This document shows, in pieces, positions 17,384-26,376 of a stretch of DNA of 64,000 bases. This stretch comes from JAWPMT01 sp965267435 (GTDB taxonomy: Bacteria; Bacteroidota; Bacteroidia; Cytophagales; Cyclobacteriaceae): the NCBI GenBank assembly GCA_965267435.1, contig OZ253960.1, forward strand, positions 2,170,001 through 2,234,000. Direction: 5' to 3'. Below the pieces are notes generated by a model, which was given only the letters and a program-made list of their open reading frames with translations, was not told where the DNA came from and did no database searches. Each line of letters starts with the position of its first letter. The stretch's first letter is position 1. Made by a program: the position numbers and the translations under genes.

Positions 17384-17537
17384 GGTGTTGGCGGTTTTGT
17401 TTAATAAACAATCAACGCGCAAATCCTTCGGATATTTTTGGATGCATGGACGTCGGGTCGGGAATCTGGAGGAACGGCAGAAGTAAAACGCACGCGTTGC
17501 AAACGCGCGCGAGCAAGGTCGATAATTGAAATGGAGG

Positions 17538-17720
17538 CTACTCCCTCCTCTCCACTACCAGCAAATAGTCGACCTTGGCCGTGGCGCCCATGAGTTGGAA
17601 GGTAGGTCGGACATTCGGTACGATGGAAATCACCTCGCCATGGAGGCCATTCAGGAAGCGCTCCAGTGTCTCTTGCATGTCCTTGCTCTTGACGTCTAGT
17701 CGATGTACGCGATATCTCAT
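17538..17720 (-). CDS. Conserved small hypothetical protein
   Basis: A 60-residue protein, MRYRVHRLDVKSKD at the start and FQLMGATAKVDYLLVVER at the end. I recall similar short proteins, an amphipathic helix followed by strands with an LxGATAKVDFLLIVE-type ending, in several phyla, but have no function for them. The spacer 17384-17537 holds a half copy of repeat B (near 17450-17475) and the motif ACGCACGCGTTGCAAACGCG at about 17488. Confidence 0.7.
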   Translation of the reverse strand: MRYRVHRLDVKSKDMQETLERFLNGLHGEVISIVPNVRPTFQLMGATAKVDYLLVVERRE

Positions 17721-17880
17721 GGTTCCAGGTGCACTCCAAATGAGAAGTACACTTTAGTTAAGAACATGGCATAATTGGCAGTAGTTCTTCGGTGAGCACT
17801 GGCGTTTATCTTCCGTTGAAATTCGCACTCGCTGCAAACGGCGAGCTCCAGGGGCGATCAGCCTTTGTCTGGTGTTTTCA

Positions 17881-18432
17881 ATGACCAAGAAAGAATTCAC
17901 TAAATTCCTGCAAACGGAAAAACCAATGACAGCCCCCAACAGCGAAACTGCAAAACTAACTTTTGACGCACTTGTAGCCTATTACAAGGCTGAGGGCCAG
18001 GAAGAGCTGGCCTACCTCACCATTCTCTTTACCGTGATCATCGGGATCATTGGCTATCTCGGCTCTGCCGAACAGGTAGCAAGAAGTGCCCGACTCCTCA
18101 TCCTCGGGTTCTACATGGGCCTTCATTTCACAATGGTCCTCTCTTTCATGAAATCAATCGAAGTCCACAGTGCCATTCACGAAGAAATTGCAGCTTATGC
18201 TAAGGCCAACAAAGACAAATTCTACGGCGGCGAGGAGAGCCACCTATACAAGCGTCTGATCAAGCTACACGCACACCCAACATTGTGGATGCAGGTTGGT
18301 GGTGCCGGCTTGCTCGTATTCGCTATCCTTGCGATCCTTAGTGTAGGCAACAATCGCTTCCTCCACTGGCAGTGGTTGGAAAAGACATTGCATACTGAGC
18401 CCGCCGAGAACCCGACGAAATCGGGACCCTGA
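17881..18432 (+). CDS. Hypothetical three-helix membrane protein
   Basis: About 183 residues from the ATG at 17881; an in-frame GTG lies at 17872 and another ATG at 17926. Hydrophobic segments are YLTILFTVIIGIIGYLG, ARLLILGFYMGLHFTMVLSF and MQVGGAGLLVFAILAILSV, separated by a helical cytoplasmic or periplasmic loop. Not recognised. It stands alone before an 830-bp repeat-filled spacer. Confidence 0.65.
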   Translation: MTKKEFTKFLQTEKPMTAPNSETAKLTFDALVAYYKAEGQEELAYLTILFTVIIGIIGYLGSAEQVARSARLLILGFYMGLHFTMVLSFMKSIEVHSAIHEEIAAYAKANKDKFYGGEESHLYKRLIKLHAHPTLWMQVGGAGLLVFAILAILSVGNNRFLHWQWLEKTLHTEPAENPTKSGP

Positions 18433-18499
18433 CACACCGAAACGTGCCGGGGCAATAATCCTCCCCCTCTGTGCGAGTGCGCGTCTGTGACGCGTGCCA

Positions 18500-18582
18500 C
18501 CCTCCTCCGTCATTCCCAGCAGACAATGGGAATTGAGCACTTTCTCTCTTCGGCCTGTCTGCGTCGGGAATCTGGAGGAAGG
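18500..18582. repeat. Hairpin repeat family B, copy 1
   Basis: Left arm CCTCCTCCGTCATTCCCAGC-AGACA and right arm TGTCTGCGTCGGGAATCTGG-AGGA are imperfect reverse complements enclosing about 35 nt. Other full copies are at 18859-18940, 23259-23346, 23562-23650 and 25545-25625. Half copies are at about 17450, 19627, 23100, 25357 and 26511. Confidence 0.75.
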
Positions 18583-18637
18583 TAAGGATTCGTTCGAAGG
18601 CGGTACATAAACGTGTACGAGCAAAGTCCCGCAACCA

Positions 18638-18687
18638 CCATTGTCTGAACTGCGATGGCCGGGATAGCGGAGATAATTGGGATGGGG
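18638..18687 (+). repeat. Repeat family C, copy 1
   Basis: Begins ATTGTCTGAACTGCGATGGC and continues with degenerate GGGATAGCGGAGATAATTGG steps. Copies at 19177-19220 and 21082-21127 share the first 20 bases almost exactly. I recall this ATTGTCTGAACTGGGAT repeat type from many Bacteroidota genomes. Confidence 0.65.
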
Positions 18688-18858
18688 TAATAACCCATCT
18701 CCTCTCATTACCGTCTGTTTTGCTCGCTCGTCACGATGAAATCGAATAGGGCATGCAACAAAGTAATTCGACTCCCCTCCTCGGAGGGGTCGGGGGTGGG
18801 TTCAAAAGAAACTCAGCTCGTCTACAGCTGCTGGCGCCCGCCTATGAGGCGTGCCAAC

Positions 18859-18940
18859 CTTCCCCTCATTTCCAGCAGACTAGCCGGATTGGATTGTCTT
18901 CGAGCAATGGTATGTCTGCGTCGGGAATCTGGAGGAGGGG
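18859..18940. repeat. Hairpin repeat family B, copy 2
   Basis: Arms TTCCCCTCATTTCCAGCAGA and TGTCTGCGTCGGGAATCTGG. It follows a short CTCCCCTCCTCGGAGGGGTC hairpin element (about 18772-18806) and is followed by CACGCGTTGAAAACGCGCGC (18956-18975), another recurring GC-rich hairpin. Confidence 0.7.
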
Positions 18941-19176
18941 GTCAGAATTAATATGCACGCGTTGAAAACGCGCGCAAGCAAGGTGCAAGGGTTTCCCAAT
19001 GCTGGCCCACTCTACCTCCAACCGGATTGCCGGACCACCCTAAAGGGGCGAGCCAACGCTCCCCTAGATATATAAATTGGAGCTCACAGCCCATTCTCAA
19101 ACTAAACAACCCGTCACCCAGAGCGGAGAGCAGCGTAGCGAAGAGTCTATATTATCATGAATCGCCTTCGGCGGCA

Positions 19177-19220
19177 CATTGTCTGAACTGGGATGGCTGA
19201 GATGATCGAGATAGAAGGAT
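19177..19220 (+). repeat. Repeat family C, copy 2
   Basis: Starts CATTGTCTGAACTGGGATGG and continues with GAGATGATCGAGAT steps, like the copies at 18638 and 21082. The rest of 18433-19264 consists of B and C repeats and short hairpins; I see no gene there. Confidence 0.65.
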
Positions 19221-19264
19221 CGGTAAATACCACACAAGAGCGAGACGCCCTGTGCGAGCAACCG

Positions 19265-19462
19265 TCAGTTACCAAACCGCTTGTTGAAGTACTCGAGGTG
19301 TTCCCGAACATGTTGCGGCAGTTGCCACTGCTTGGTCCGGTGGGCTATCTCTATCAACACCAGGTCATGCAGACTTGCCAATGTGGAATCAACCGAGATC
19401 GAGTGCACAGCCCAACGCGCTAGTTCTTGAATTTCGCTACGATACTGATCCTTATGTTCCAT
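19265..19462 (-). CDS. Possible small helical protein
   Basis: A 65-residue frame rich in charged and hydrophobic residues in helical rhythm (IQELARWAVHSISVDSTLASL, shortened here to its pattern). It is more protein-like than the overlapping plus-strand frame. No family recognised and no partner gene. It lies next to a C repeat, so it could be chance. 19463-19904 beyond it contains only a half B repeat and a CCCCCTTT/AAAGGGGG hairpin with a GGGGGATTG tail. Confidence 0.3.
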   Translation of the reverse strand: MEHKDQYRSEIQELARWAVHSISVDSTLASLHDLVLIEIAHRTKQWQLPQHVREHLEYFNKRFGN

Positions 19463-19904
19463 CTGATTCCCTGGTTAGTATTGGTTGGAGATGTCGACAG
19501 CCAAGTGGTGGCAGCCGTCATCCCGCTTCTTTCTGAAGGTACGTAGCCCACTGATACTTCCATGACTGTCCGCGATGAAAGAGGTAATTTCCAGCTGAGT
19601 GCGGGTCTGAGCGCGTCACTTGGTCCTTCCCTCCTCCGTCATTCCCAGCATACTGAGCTGAATGAACCTTAAATAGGTGTAACATGGAAGCTTCACCAGA
19701 AACAAATCCCCCTTTTCCAAAGGGGGCGCAGGGGCGCCACGCTGTCGCTGAAGCTTCAGCGTAAGAGACCGGCCAGGGGGATTGTAGCATGTCTGCAGCG
19801 CCACATCTGAAGGACGCAGCAATGACAATTGCGCCAATTCTCAATCTCGGACGGCGAACCATTTCTCCCTCAAATGATTTGTACTGGTTGAATCCAATCA
19901 AAAC

Positions 19905-20993
19905 ATGAGCAATACCCTTTTCGAGCCTTATGAACTAGGCACCCTTTCCTTGAAGAACAAGATCGTGATGGCCCCCATGACCCGGTGCCGAGCTACTGCT
20001 GACCACGTCCCAACACCCGAGTTGATGAGTGAATACTACGGCCAACGCGCCAGTGCCGGCCTCATCATCACCGAAGGCACGGCCCCCTCACCCAATGGTG
20101 CGGGATACGCTCGCATCCCCGGCCTGTACAACCAGGACCAGGTAGAAGCATGGAAGCAGGTGACAGACCGTGTTCATGCTCAGGGTGGCAAGATATTCCT
20201 GCAAATCATGCATACAGGCCGTGTCAGTCACCCATTGAATATGCCCGACGGTGCTGAGGTCCTGGGGCCCTCGGCGATCGCCGCCGGCAATACAAAAATG
20301 TACACGGACCAGGAGGGCAACCACCCGGTGCCAGTACCACGTGAGATGAACCAGCAAGACATCAACCAGACCGTCCAGGAGTACGTAGCTGCCGCCAGGA
20401 ATGCGATCGCCGCCGGCTTTGACGGCGTGGAACTGCACTCTGCCAATGGCTACCTACTCGAGCAATTCCTCAATCCCCACGCCAACCAACGCACAGATGA
20501 CTACGGCGGCACCAAGGAAAACAGGGCGCGCTTCGTGCTCGAAGTGGCCAAGCAGGTGACAGAGGCCATCGGTGCTGACAGAACAGGCATCCGACTCAGT
20601 CCGGGAGGCGCGTTCAACGATGTCACGCCTTTCGACGATCAGCACGCGTCATTCGTGTACCTCGCCGAGCGGCTCAAGATCCTGGGGCTTGTGTACATCC
20701 ACCTGGTAGATCACAGCGCCATGGGTGCACCCCAAGTCAGCCTCGAAATGAAGAAGGACATCAGAGATGCCTTCGGCGGGACGATCATCCTGTCCGGCGG
20801 TTATGACAAGGAGCGCGCGGCTACAGACCTCGCTGCAGGAATGGGACACCTGGTCGCTTACGGTCGACCGTTTATTTCCAATCCTGACCTGGTGACGCGG
20901 ATGCAAGAAGACAAGGAACTAGCAGCACCCAATTTTGATCTGTTTTATACACCCGGGGAGATGGGGTATACAGATTACCCGACAGCTGAATAG
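19905..20993 (+). CDS. Old Yellow Enzyme-family alkene reductase (NemA-like)
   Basis: A 362-residue FMN-dependent ene-reductase. Seen: the N-terminal LFEPYELGTLSLKNKIVMAP and MTRCRA, substrate-binding HSANGYLLEQFLNP (about 181-194; classical enzymes have His-Gly-Ala-Asn), TDDYGG, the FMN-contact arginine in TGIRLSPGG, and GRPFISNPDL at the phosphate site. The family reduces activated C=C bonds and nitro compounds with NAD(P)H in the cytoplasm. Length and motif order match NemA/YqjM-type enzymes, closer to the NemA branch. Single gene with its own terminator. Confidence 0.93.
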   Translation: MSNTLFEPYELGTLSLKNKIVMAPMTRCRATADHVPTPELMSEYYGQRASAGLIITEGTAPSPNGAGYARIPGLYNQDQVEAWKQVTDRVHAQGGKIFLQIMHTGRVSHPLNMPDGAEVLGPSAIAAGNTKMYTDQEGNHPVPVPREMNQQDINQTVQEYVAAARNAIAAGFDGVELHSANGYLLEQFLNPHANQRTDDYGGTKENRARFVLEVAKQVTEAIGADRTGIRLSPGGAFNDVTPFDDQHASFVYLAERLKILGLVYIHLVDHSAMGAPQVSLEMKKDIRDAFGGTIILSGGYDKERAATDLAAGMGHLVAYGRPFISNPDLVTRMQEDKELAAPNFDLFYTPGEMGYTDYPTAE

Positions 20994-21011
20994 CGCGCTC
21001 CGAAGGCATAG

Positions 21012-21053
21012 AAGGAAGCCACTTTCTCTTCGGGAGGAGTGGCTTTCTTTTTG
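21012..21053 (+). terminator. Rho-independent terminator of the ene-reductase gene
   Basis: Stem GGAAGCCAC / GTGGCTTTC with a 16-nt loop followed by TTTTTGG, 19 bp after the stop codon. This is the clearest intrinsic terminator in the window. Confidence 0.7.
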
Positions 21054-21081
21054 GACTCATCAGTAGGTTGCTATGTGGTGA

Positions 21082-21127
21082 CCATTGTCTGAACTGGGAT
21101 GGCGAGGATGACCGAGATGATTGGGGG
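21082..21127 (+). repeat. Repeat family C, copy 3
   Basis: Begins CATTGTCTGAACTGGGATGG and continues GCGAGGATGACCGAGATGAT. The remaining part of 21054-21373 shows no gene. Confidence 0.65.
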
Positions 21128-21373
21128 CGTAATGCCCCATCGCTGGCGGGAGTATCCGCCGCCTACGCAATACCACCCTCAGTAGAGCATCCAACTACGC
21201 TGAACCATTAGTCGGCCTCGCGGCTCGCAGAGAAACCACCAATTAGAGACCGGCGTGATAGTCAGTCGTAGGTGCATTCTACACCTGAGCCAGGCCTTTT
21301 AATTTCCCAATTATCATTGCCGAATTGACTCTATTACCAATTCGCCGTAGTTTCGGACTCAACTATAGTTGCG

Positions 21374-23077
21374 ATGCGAAAATTCATTCCTCTCTTGTTT
21401 TTCCTGATTACCTCCATGCATCAAGGCGTAGCCCAATTCAATGTGGAAGGAATGGACTGGTTCCGGGTCATTGGGCAATGCTTTACCAATCAGGAAATAA
21501 GGGATGTTGCTAGAGACCCAAACTTCATCGTCCAGGATCCGAACAAATATCAAAATGTTGGATTCATCTGGAACTTCACCGAAGGATTCGCGCTCAAGTT
21601 TGAAAGCTGGAGCGATTGTAAAAGACTCGCCACAGTTTCACTTCTTCACAAAGAATTATGGCCTGATAACCTCAAAGAATTAGCCGCCGGTTCGAACAAG
21701 CCGATTCAGACTTATTCAAAGAAAATTCCTTTTGGTCTAGAACTGGACAATCCGAGTAGTGCGCACATTACGAATGTGCTGGGAAGTATCATCATCTCAA
21801 GAGATCGGCAATCTGTAGCGGGAATCATCGAGGTGAAGCCAATTGATATTCCCTGGTTAACCATTGACATGAGTCGGGGACTCAATATTGGAGGTTTCGA
21901 GCGATTCTCGATTAATTGGAATTACGACGAATGGAGGCGCTATAAAGATAAGGAAGTACCATTCTATACCGACTTGACTGCATACGATTGGAATTCATTT
22001 GATCTAAAGGAGCATGTGAAAACTGATCTCATCGATCAAAAATTCATGAGCGCTTATTCGCTAAGGAAGTTCACTGACCTCGCCATGGAGTACAATTCGA
22101 ACAAGCGAGGCTCCGACAAATACGAATTCTTCTTTTTTGAAAAACTGTCGGAAAAAATCGATCTGGATAGGCGAAGAGATGCCTCCTTTTATCAACGAGT
22201 ATGGAGGGCTGATACAATTGTGATCAAACGGAATGTGAATTTCATTGAAGAAGTATCCATCATTAAGAACATAGAACATTACCAATACAAGGAACACCTC
22301 GTGGCTGAATATAAAGAGCATTTCATGGAGGTGATGGGAAAGAAAAACAAAGAGTTTAGTCATTGGAGCGCTACCGAAAAAGATCCGAGAGAACGCTACT
22401 GGAGCGAGGACTATACGGAAGTTCCAATATCAGATCGTGAAACACGCTATTTACCTTACGATGAACAAAGCACTTTTGAATCGCTTCAGAACTCGCTGTT
22501 CTTCAGAGTATATGTGACCGAAACCAATCTTGTGATTTCAGCGGTAATGGAAAACTACCAAGCACTTGATGGTAACGTTGGCACTAATTGGCTCAACTTA
22601 CTTGGCGGGAAATTGAACAAAAATGGAGTTGACAGCAATATCAATTCATTGACCAAAGCGCATAATGGAAGCATAAAGGTGAATGGAGATGTTAAGAACA
22701 TTTACCTTCATGACATAGGCGTAGAAATGAGTGCTTATCGAAATGAGATTGTCTCCATAACCTTTTTTAGAACAGAGGAAGAAGCACCTACATCCCATAA
22801 GAAATACATGGGCATTTATCCATTTGGATTTGACAATGCCTATGATGCTGAAGGGTATGGAAGAGACAAATTGAGATGGGCACTTAGTAACTATCAAGAG
22901 AAAATAGGCGCCGTAAAATTTGAACTGGATAGTGAGAAACTTCGATTTTCTCTTTCGGGAGATCCGGCTTCTATCAACAAATGGAAAAGATTAAGGAAAA
23001 AAAGAATGAGTATGAGCTATTACTCACCTCCTGAACAAGAGATTTTCCAACAACTCGATATGTTCGGTGACAGATAA
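21374..23077 (+). CDS. Secreted hypothetical protein
   Basis: A 567-residue protein with a signal peptide (FIPLLFFLITSMHQGVAQ). No family recognised. The mature part is rich in aromatic and charged residues. It contains a segment WSATEKDPRERYWSEDYTE near 330, and the end is basic (KWKRLRKKRMSMSYY). Base composition is visibly more A+T-rich than neighbouring genes such as the ene-reductase, which may indicate a different origin. It stands alone between repeat-rich spacers. Confidence 0.7.
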   Translation: MRKFIPLLFFLITSMHQGVAQFNVEGMDWFRVIGQCFTNQEIRDVARDPNFIVQDPNKYQNVGFIWNFTEGFALKFESWSDCKRLATVSLLHKELWPDNLKELAAGSNKPIQTYSKKIPFGLELDNPSSAHITNVLGSIIISRDRQSVAGIIEVKPIDIPWLTIDMSRGLNIGGFERFSINWNYDEWRRYKDKEVPFYTDLTAYDWNSFDLKEHVKTDLIDQKFMSAYSLRKFTDLAMEYNSNKRGSDKYEFFFFEKLSEKIDLDRRRDASFYQRVWRADTIVIKRNVNFIEEVSIIKNIEHYQYKEHLVAEYKEHFMEVMGKKNKEFSHWSATEKDPRERYWSEDYTEVPISDRETRYLPYDEQSTFESLQNSLFFRVYVTETNLVISAVMENYQALDGNVGTNWLNLLGGKLNKNGVDSNINSLTKAHNGSIKVNGDVKNIYLHDIGVEMSAYRNEIVSITFFRTEEEAPTSHKKYMGIYPFGFDNAYDAEGYGRDKLRWALSNYQEKIGAVKFELDSEKLRFSLSGDPASINKWKRLRKKRMSMSYYSPPEQEIFQQLDMFGDR

Positions 23078-23154
23078 ATAGTGCGGGCCTCTTCGGGCCT
23101 TACCGCTTCCCTCATTCCCAGCATACTGACCTGACCGAACCTTTCATCAGGTGT

Positions 23155-23350
23155 GACATGGCTTCTCCCCACTGGCGCGGAAGTTACTTCCGTGCCTTGA
23201 CTTCAGCCGGATCTCGCCCCCGCCGAAGCTCTCAGGAAGATCCGATCTAGTGAGGGCTTCCCTCCTCCGTCATTCCCAGCAGACAAGGCAAAATTGACTT
23301 CATTTCGTGCATTGGCGTGTCTGCGTCGGGAACCTGGAGGAGGGGGTCAG
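23155..23350. repeat. Direct duplication, unit 1 (contains B copy 3)
   Basis: Contains CCCACTGGCGCGGAAGTTAC, TTCCGTGCC, GATCCGATCTAG and a full B hairpin (23259-23346). Unit 2 at 23465-23655 has the same blocks in the same order. Between the units lies CGCACGCGTTGCAAACGCGC and a CCCCCTTTT/AAAGGGGG hairpin. Confidence 0.7.
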
Positions 23351-23464
23351 AAGTGCGCACGCGTTGCAAACGCGCGCAAGCGAGGTGTGACTCGGAATGT
23401 TCACCAGAAACAAATCCCCCTTTTCAAAGGGGGTGCAGGGGGATTCCATCGTTAATTGAAATGT

Positions 23465-23655
23465 CTACGAGCTCCCCACTGGCGCGGAAGTTACTTCCGT
23501 GCCTCGACACCGGATCATACCCATGCCATTGATGGGCAGGAAGGTCCGATCTAGAGAGGGCCTCCCTCCTCCGTCATTCCCAGCAGACTGGGCAAAATGG
23601 GATTCATGTCGTGTATTGGCATGTCTGCGTTGGGAATCTGGAGGAGGGGGTCAGA
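23465..23655. repeat. Direct duplication, unit 2 (contains B copy 4)
   Basis: Repeats CCCACTGGCGCGGAAGTTAC, TTCCGTGCC, GGTCCGATCTAG and a B hairpin (23562-23650), followed as in unit 1 by a GGGGTCAGAAGT tail. The two units diverge in their middle parts. Confidence 0.7.
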
Positions 23656-23786
23656 AGTAAACGCACGCGAGCAGGGGAAGGCGACGCTCCACGAAATTCC
23701 AATCCCACCCGCAGCCCAATAGCTCCGACAATGGAGTAGATGCAGCGTACAGAAAAAGGCTATCTACTCCCCTCCTCGGAGGGGTC

Positions 23787-23972
23787 AATGCTATTAAGTT
23801 AAGGTAGGGACAAGCCTTCCTGAAAAGCAATCCTTCTAAAAGTCATCCCGACGAAGGAGGGATCTATTGACATAAATAGCCGATTTGCCTAGCATCATCA
23901 ATAGATTTTTCCTGACGTCAAAATGACTTTGCTTTTCTGGAAGGCAGCTTAATTCTCTTAGCTTAATAGCAT
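23787..23972. mobile_element. MITE-like element, family D, copy 2
   Basis: Terminal inverted repeats AATGCTATTAAGTTAAGG and CTTAGCTTAATAGCAT. It interrupts a CTCCTCGGAGGGGTCGGGGG element whose intact version is at about 18775-18800: GGAGGGGTC stands on both sides of the insertion, a likely 9-bp target-site duplication. The interior is one long palindrome and includes the family F core. The whole interval 23078-24150 has no gene. Confidence 0.7.
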
Positions 23973-24150
23973 AGCGGGAGGGGTCGGGGGTGGGTTCCGA
24001 GAAGGGACTCACCGCACCACATCACGTAGTCGTTCTCGCTGGCACGTGTTTCAACACTCGAGCCCCCCATTCCTACCTCAGCGCAGTATCAAGCACAATC
24101 CCACGTACTTTCCTCCGAATTGATTAAGATTAACTACTAATTTTAGAAAC

Positions 24151-24924
24151 ATGAACCTAACCGGAAATACAATCCTCATAACAGGCGGCTCAAGGGGCAT
24201 AGGCCTCGGCATGGCAAAAGAATTCCTCGCGGCCAACAACAAGGTCATCATCACCGGCCGCAATATGGACAAACTACAGAAAGCCAAGGACGAACTCAGT
24301 GACCTGACCATCATCCAAAGTGACGTGAGCGACCCAGATTCAGTGCAAAAGCTGTACGACCAGGTGTCAAAAGACTTTCCAGACCTAAATGTGCTGATCA
24401 ACAACGCCGGCGTCATGGCCACGATCGATCTACAAAACCACGCCCTATCCAGCGACGAACTGACCAGGGAACTCGATATCAATGTGAAGGGCACCATCTG
24501 GATGAATGACGCCTTTTTGCCCTTGTTAAAGAAGAACAAAAACTCCGCTACCGTCACCGTCTCGTCCGGCCTGGGCTTTGTGCCCTTACCCATCTCTCCC
24601 ATTTACTGCGCCACCAAGGCCGCCTTGCATTCTTATACCTTATCCCTAAGAGCGCAGCTGAGCAATACCGATGTCAAGGTGTTTGAACTGGCCCCTCCCG
24701 CTACTGAGACCGACATACTCGATAGTTTCGAGGCAGAAGATATGGAAGGCGTCTCCATGATGACAGTAGAGGCGATGGTCAGCGATTTCCTCAAGGGCTT
24801 CGCCAAAGACAAGCTGGAAATCTGCCCCGGCCAGGCCAGCCAACTGAAATTCATGAGCCGTTTCTTCCCCGGCTTCATCCTAAAGCAGCTAAGCAAGACC
24901 GTCAACAGGATGCACGCATCTTAG
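24151..24924 (+). CDS. Short-chain dehydrogenase/reductase, DltE-like
   Basis: A 257-residue classical SDR. The Rossmann motif is TGGSRGIGLG (about 11-20), NNAG is at about 89, the catalytic serine is in VSSGLGF and the active-site pair is YCATKAAL (Tyr about 155, Lys about 159). After the active site comes FELAPPATETDIL, where many SDRs have a PG motif. This Pro-Pro form is typical of the DltE/YciK-like subgroup of uncertain substrate. Cofactor preference and substrate cannot be told. Single gene. Confidence 0.9.
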   Translation: MNLTGNTILITGGSRGIGLGMAKEFLAANNKVIITGRNMDKLQKAKDELSDLTIIQSDVSDPDSVQKLYDQVSKDFPDLNVLINNAGVMATIDLQNHALSSDELTRELDINVKGTIWMNDAFLPLLKKNKNSATVTVSSGLGFVPLPISPIYCATKAALHSYTLSLRAQLSNTDVKVFELAPPATETDILDSFEAEDMEGVSMMTVEAMVSDFLKGFAKDKLEICPGQASQLKFMSRFFPGFILKQLSKTVNRMHAS

Positions 24925-24941
24925 GGAGAAAACGAAGGTAT

Positions 24942-25205
24942 TCGGAGAGAGCAGGCGTGGTTTCACCCCTTGCTGTTGGTCCCGCTATCCACTCCTATCT
25001 CGGCCCCGCTTCCGGCCCTGTGCCGGGACCTCCAGGTGAAGAGCACATAACATGAGCGTGTAAGTCGACACAGGTCCCGGGCCCTGACGAGAGAGTCGGC
25101 GATCAGTATTTTGGGGGTTCGTCTCCTTTCTCTCTGTCAGGGCAGGCCTCGCCGGATATCCGCTACTATCGGGTCTAGGTGGCTGGGGTGGTGGCTTCGG
25201 GCCGT
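24942..25205 (+). repeat. Dispersed repeat family A, long copy
   Basis: Left end TTCGGAGAGAGCAGGCGTGG, central hairpin CCCTGACGAGAGAG / CTCTCTGTCAGGG, right end TATCGGGTCTAGGTGGC and GGTGGTGGCTTCGGGCC. Relative to the copy at 31826 it carries an inserted hairpin (GTGCCGGGACCT / AGGTCCCGG) at about 25020-25080. Confidence 0.75.
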
Positions 25206-25544
25206 TATTTAAACCTTCGTCATTCAGACTGGATCCCGATGTCCCGTTAGCTATCGGGATCGGGAGGAAGGAAGAATCTCTGACGAAGGTTACCGCGGGC
25301 TTCCTATGAGTTCACCCCCCCTCGCTGGCGCGTCTGCGACGCGTGCCTTTAATATCACCCTCCTCCGTCATTCCCAGCAGACAAGGTGGATGGTGTCTCC
25401 AAAACCTCTCAAAGACCCACAAGTTGCCGGACCTTGTTCCGGCACCCCCAGCAAAGTAGGTAGTCACTTGATCTATGGATGTAAACCGGGGATTGTCAAT
25501 CGAGGAGGCACTCCCTGGACATTTCTACCGTGCCAAATCGTAGC

Positions 25545-25625
25545 ACCCCTCCTGCGTCATTCCCAGCTGACATAGCACGTTGAGGTTCTTTAGTGCAGGT
25601 TCAATTGTCCGTGTTGGGAATCCGC
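25545..25625. repeat. Hairpin repeat family B, diverged copy
   Basis: Arms CTCCTGCGTCATTCCCAGCT and TGTCCGTGTTGGGAATCCGC. A half copy lies at 25357-25382. No gene is visible between 24925 and 25696. Confidence 0.6.
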
Positions 25626-25696
25626 GAAAATGACCATCAGAATATATTGCGTATACCTCTTGTTGTATCAATAGGGAATTTGTGGTATTTTGCTAT

Positions 25697-25930
25697 ATGA
25701 CCAATTCAACAAATTTTATCTACTTAGTCGTACTAGGGCTCATCTTTGGCTGCCAAGGTGATAAAAACTCATTATGTGCCGAGCAGCTCCAAAAAGTCGA
25801 CAGTCTTCAGTCTGTCATCGCCAATCAACAAGTACAGATAGCTGAATTAGAAGCACTTGTGAATCAAACGCGAAGGCAGGCTGAGCGATTATCTGAGGAG
25901 TTATATCTAACCAAGACCAAATCAAAATAG
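25697..25930 (+). CDS. Small coiled-coil lipoprotein
   Basis: A 77-residue protein from the ATG at 25697 with a lipobox (YLVVLGLIFGC). The remainder is a coiled coil with a regular heptad (VDSLQSVIANQQVQIAELEA) ending in a basic tail. It resembles Lpp-type spacer lipoproteins in shape only. It is followed after 5 bp by a second lipoprotein gene, so the two probably form an operon. Function unknown. Confidence 0.65.
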   Translation: MTNSTNFIYLVVLGLIFGCQGDKNSLCAEQLQKVDSLQSVIANQQVQIAELEALVNQTRRQAERLSEELYLTKTKSK

Positions 25931-25935
25931 ATACT

Positions 25936-26376
25936 ATGAAACCCAAACAACTAATTACCGGCATTTTCCTCGTAGTCCTCAGCTGCGAACAGCCTGATCC
26001 AATACCTCTGACGTTCTATGAAGAGATGACACAGCATTTCGAATCCTACGGTTTTGAGGTCGTAGATCAGGGAGATTATCGCGAGGTAACTATCGATGGT
26101 ATTGAGCGACACAATCAAATTTTGAGCGATTTACAGTCCCTTTTTAAGAAAAAATACAATATCTCCATTGATTTTGATCACTGGAAAAATACCCTTGTCA
26201 ACTCGAATGGCCGAGTCAAACATTGCCGAAAAACAACCTACACTTTCAGCTATCGTCGCAATGGGACGCTATGCTCTTGGGTGACGAAAACCGAGTGTGA
26301 TTCGGTTGACGAAGTTGCGACTAAGCTTCTTTGGTGCGAAAAAGTTGATCATCCCCATGTCGATGCCGATAAGTAA
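25936..26376 (+). CDS. Small hypothetical lipoprotein
   Basis: A 146-residue protein with a lipobox (GIFLVVLSC). The mature domain holds four further cysteines (KHC, TLC, TEC, LWC), suggesting disulfides outside the cytoplasm. Not recognised. It is co-directional with, and 5 bp after, the coiled-coil lipoprotein. The following spacer 26377-26605 holds only a half B repeat (26511-26537). Confidence 0.65.
   Translation: MKPKQLITGIFLVVLSCEQPDPIPLTFYEEMTQHFESYGFEVVDQGDYREVTIDGIERHNQILSDLQSLFKKKYNISIDFDHWKNTLVNSNGRVKHCRKTTYTFSYRRNGTLCSWVTKTECDSVDEVATKLLWCEKVDHPHVDADK

Noticed and set aside
23155..23655. Possible CRISPR array
   Set aside because: The repeated units are about 200 bp, internally palindromic and only two in number; there are no regular 25-40 bp repeats and spacers or cas genes.
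25306..25575. 89-residue plus-strand frame
   Set aside because: Composed of B-repeat sequence and spacer; no conserved features.
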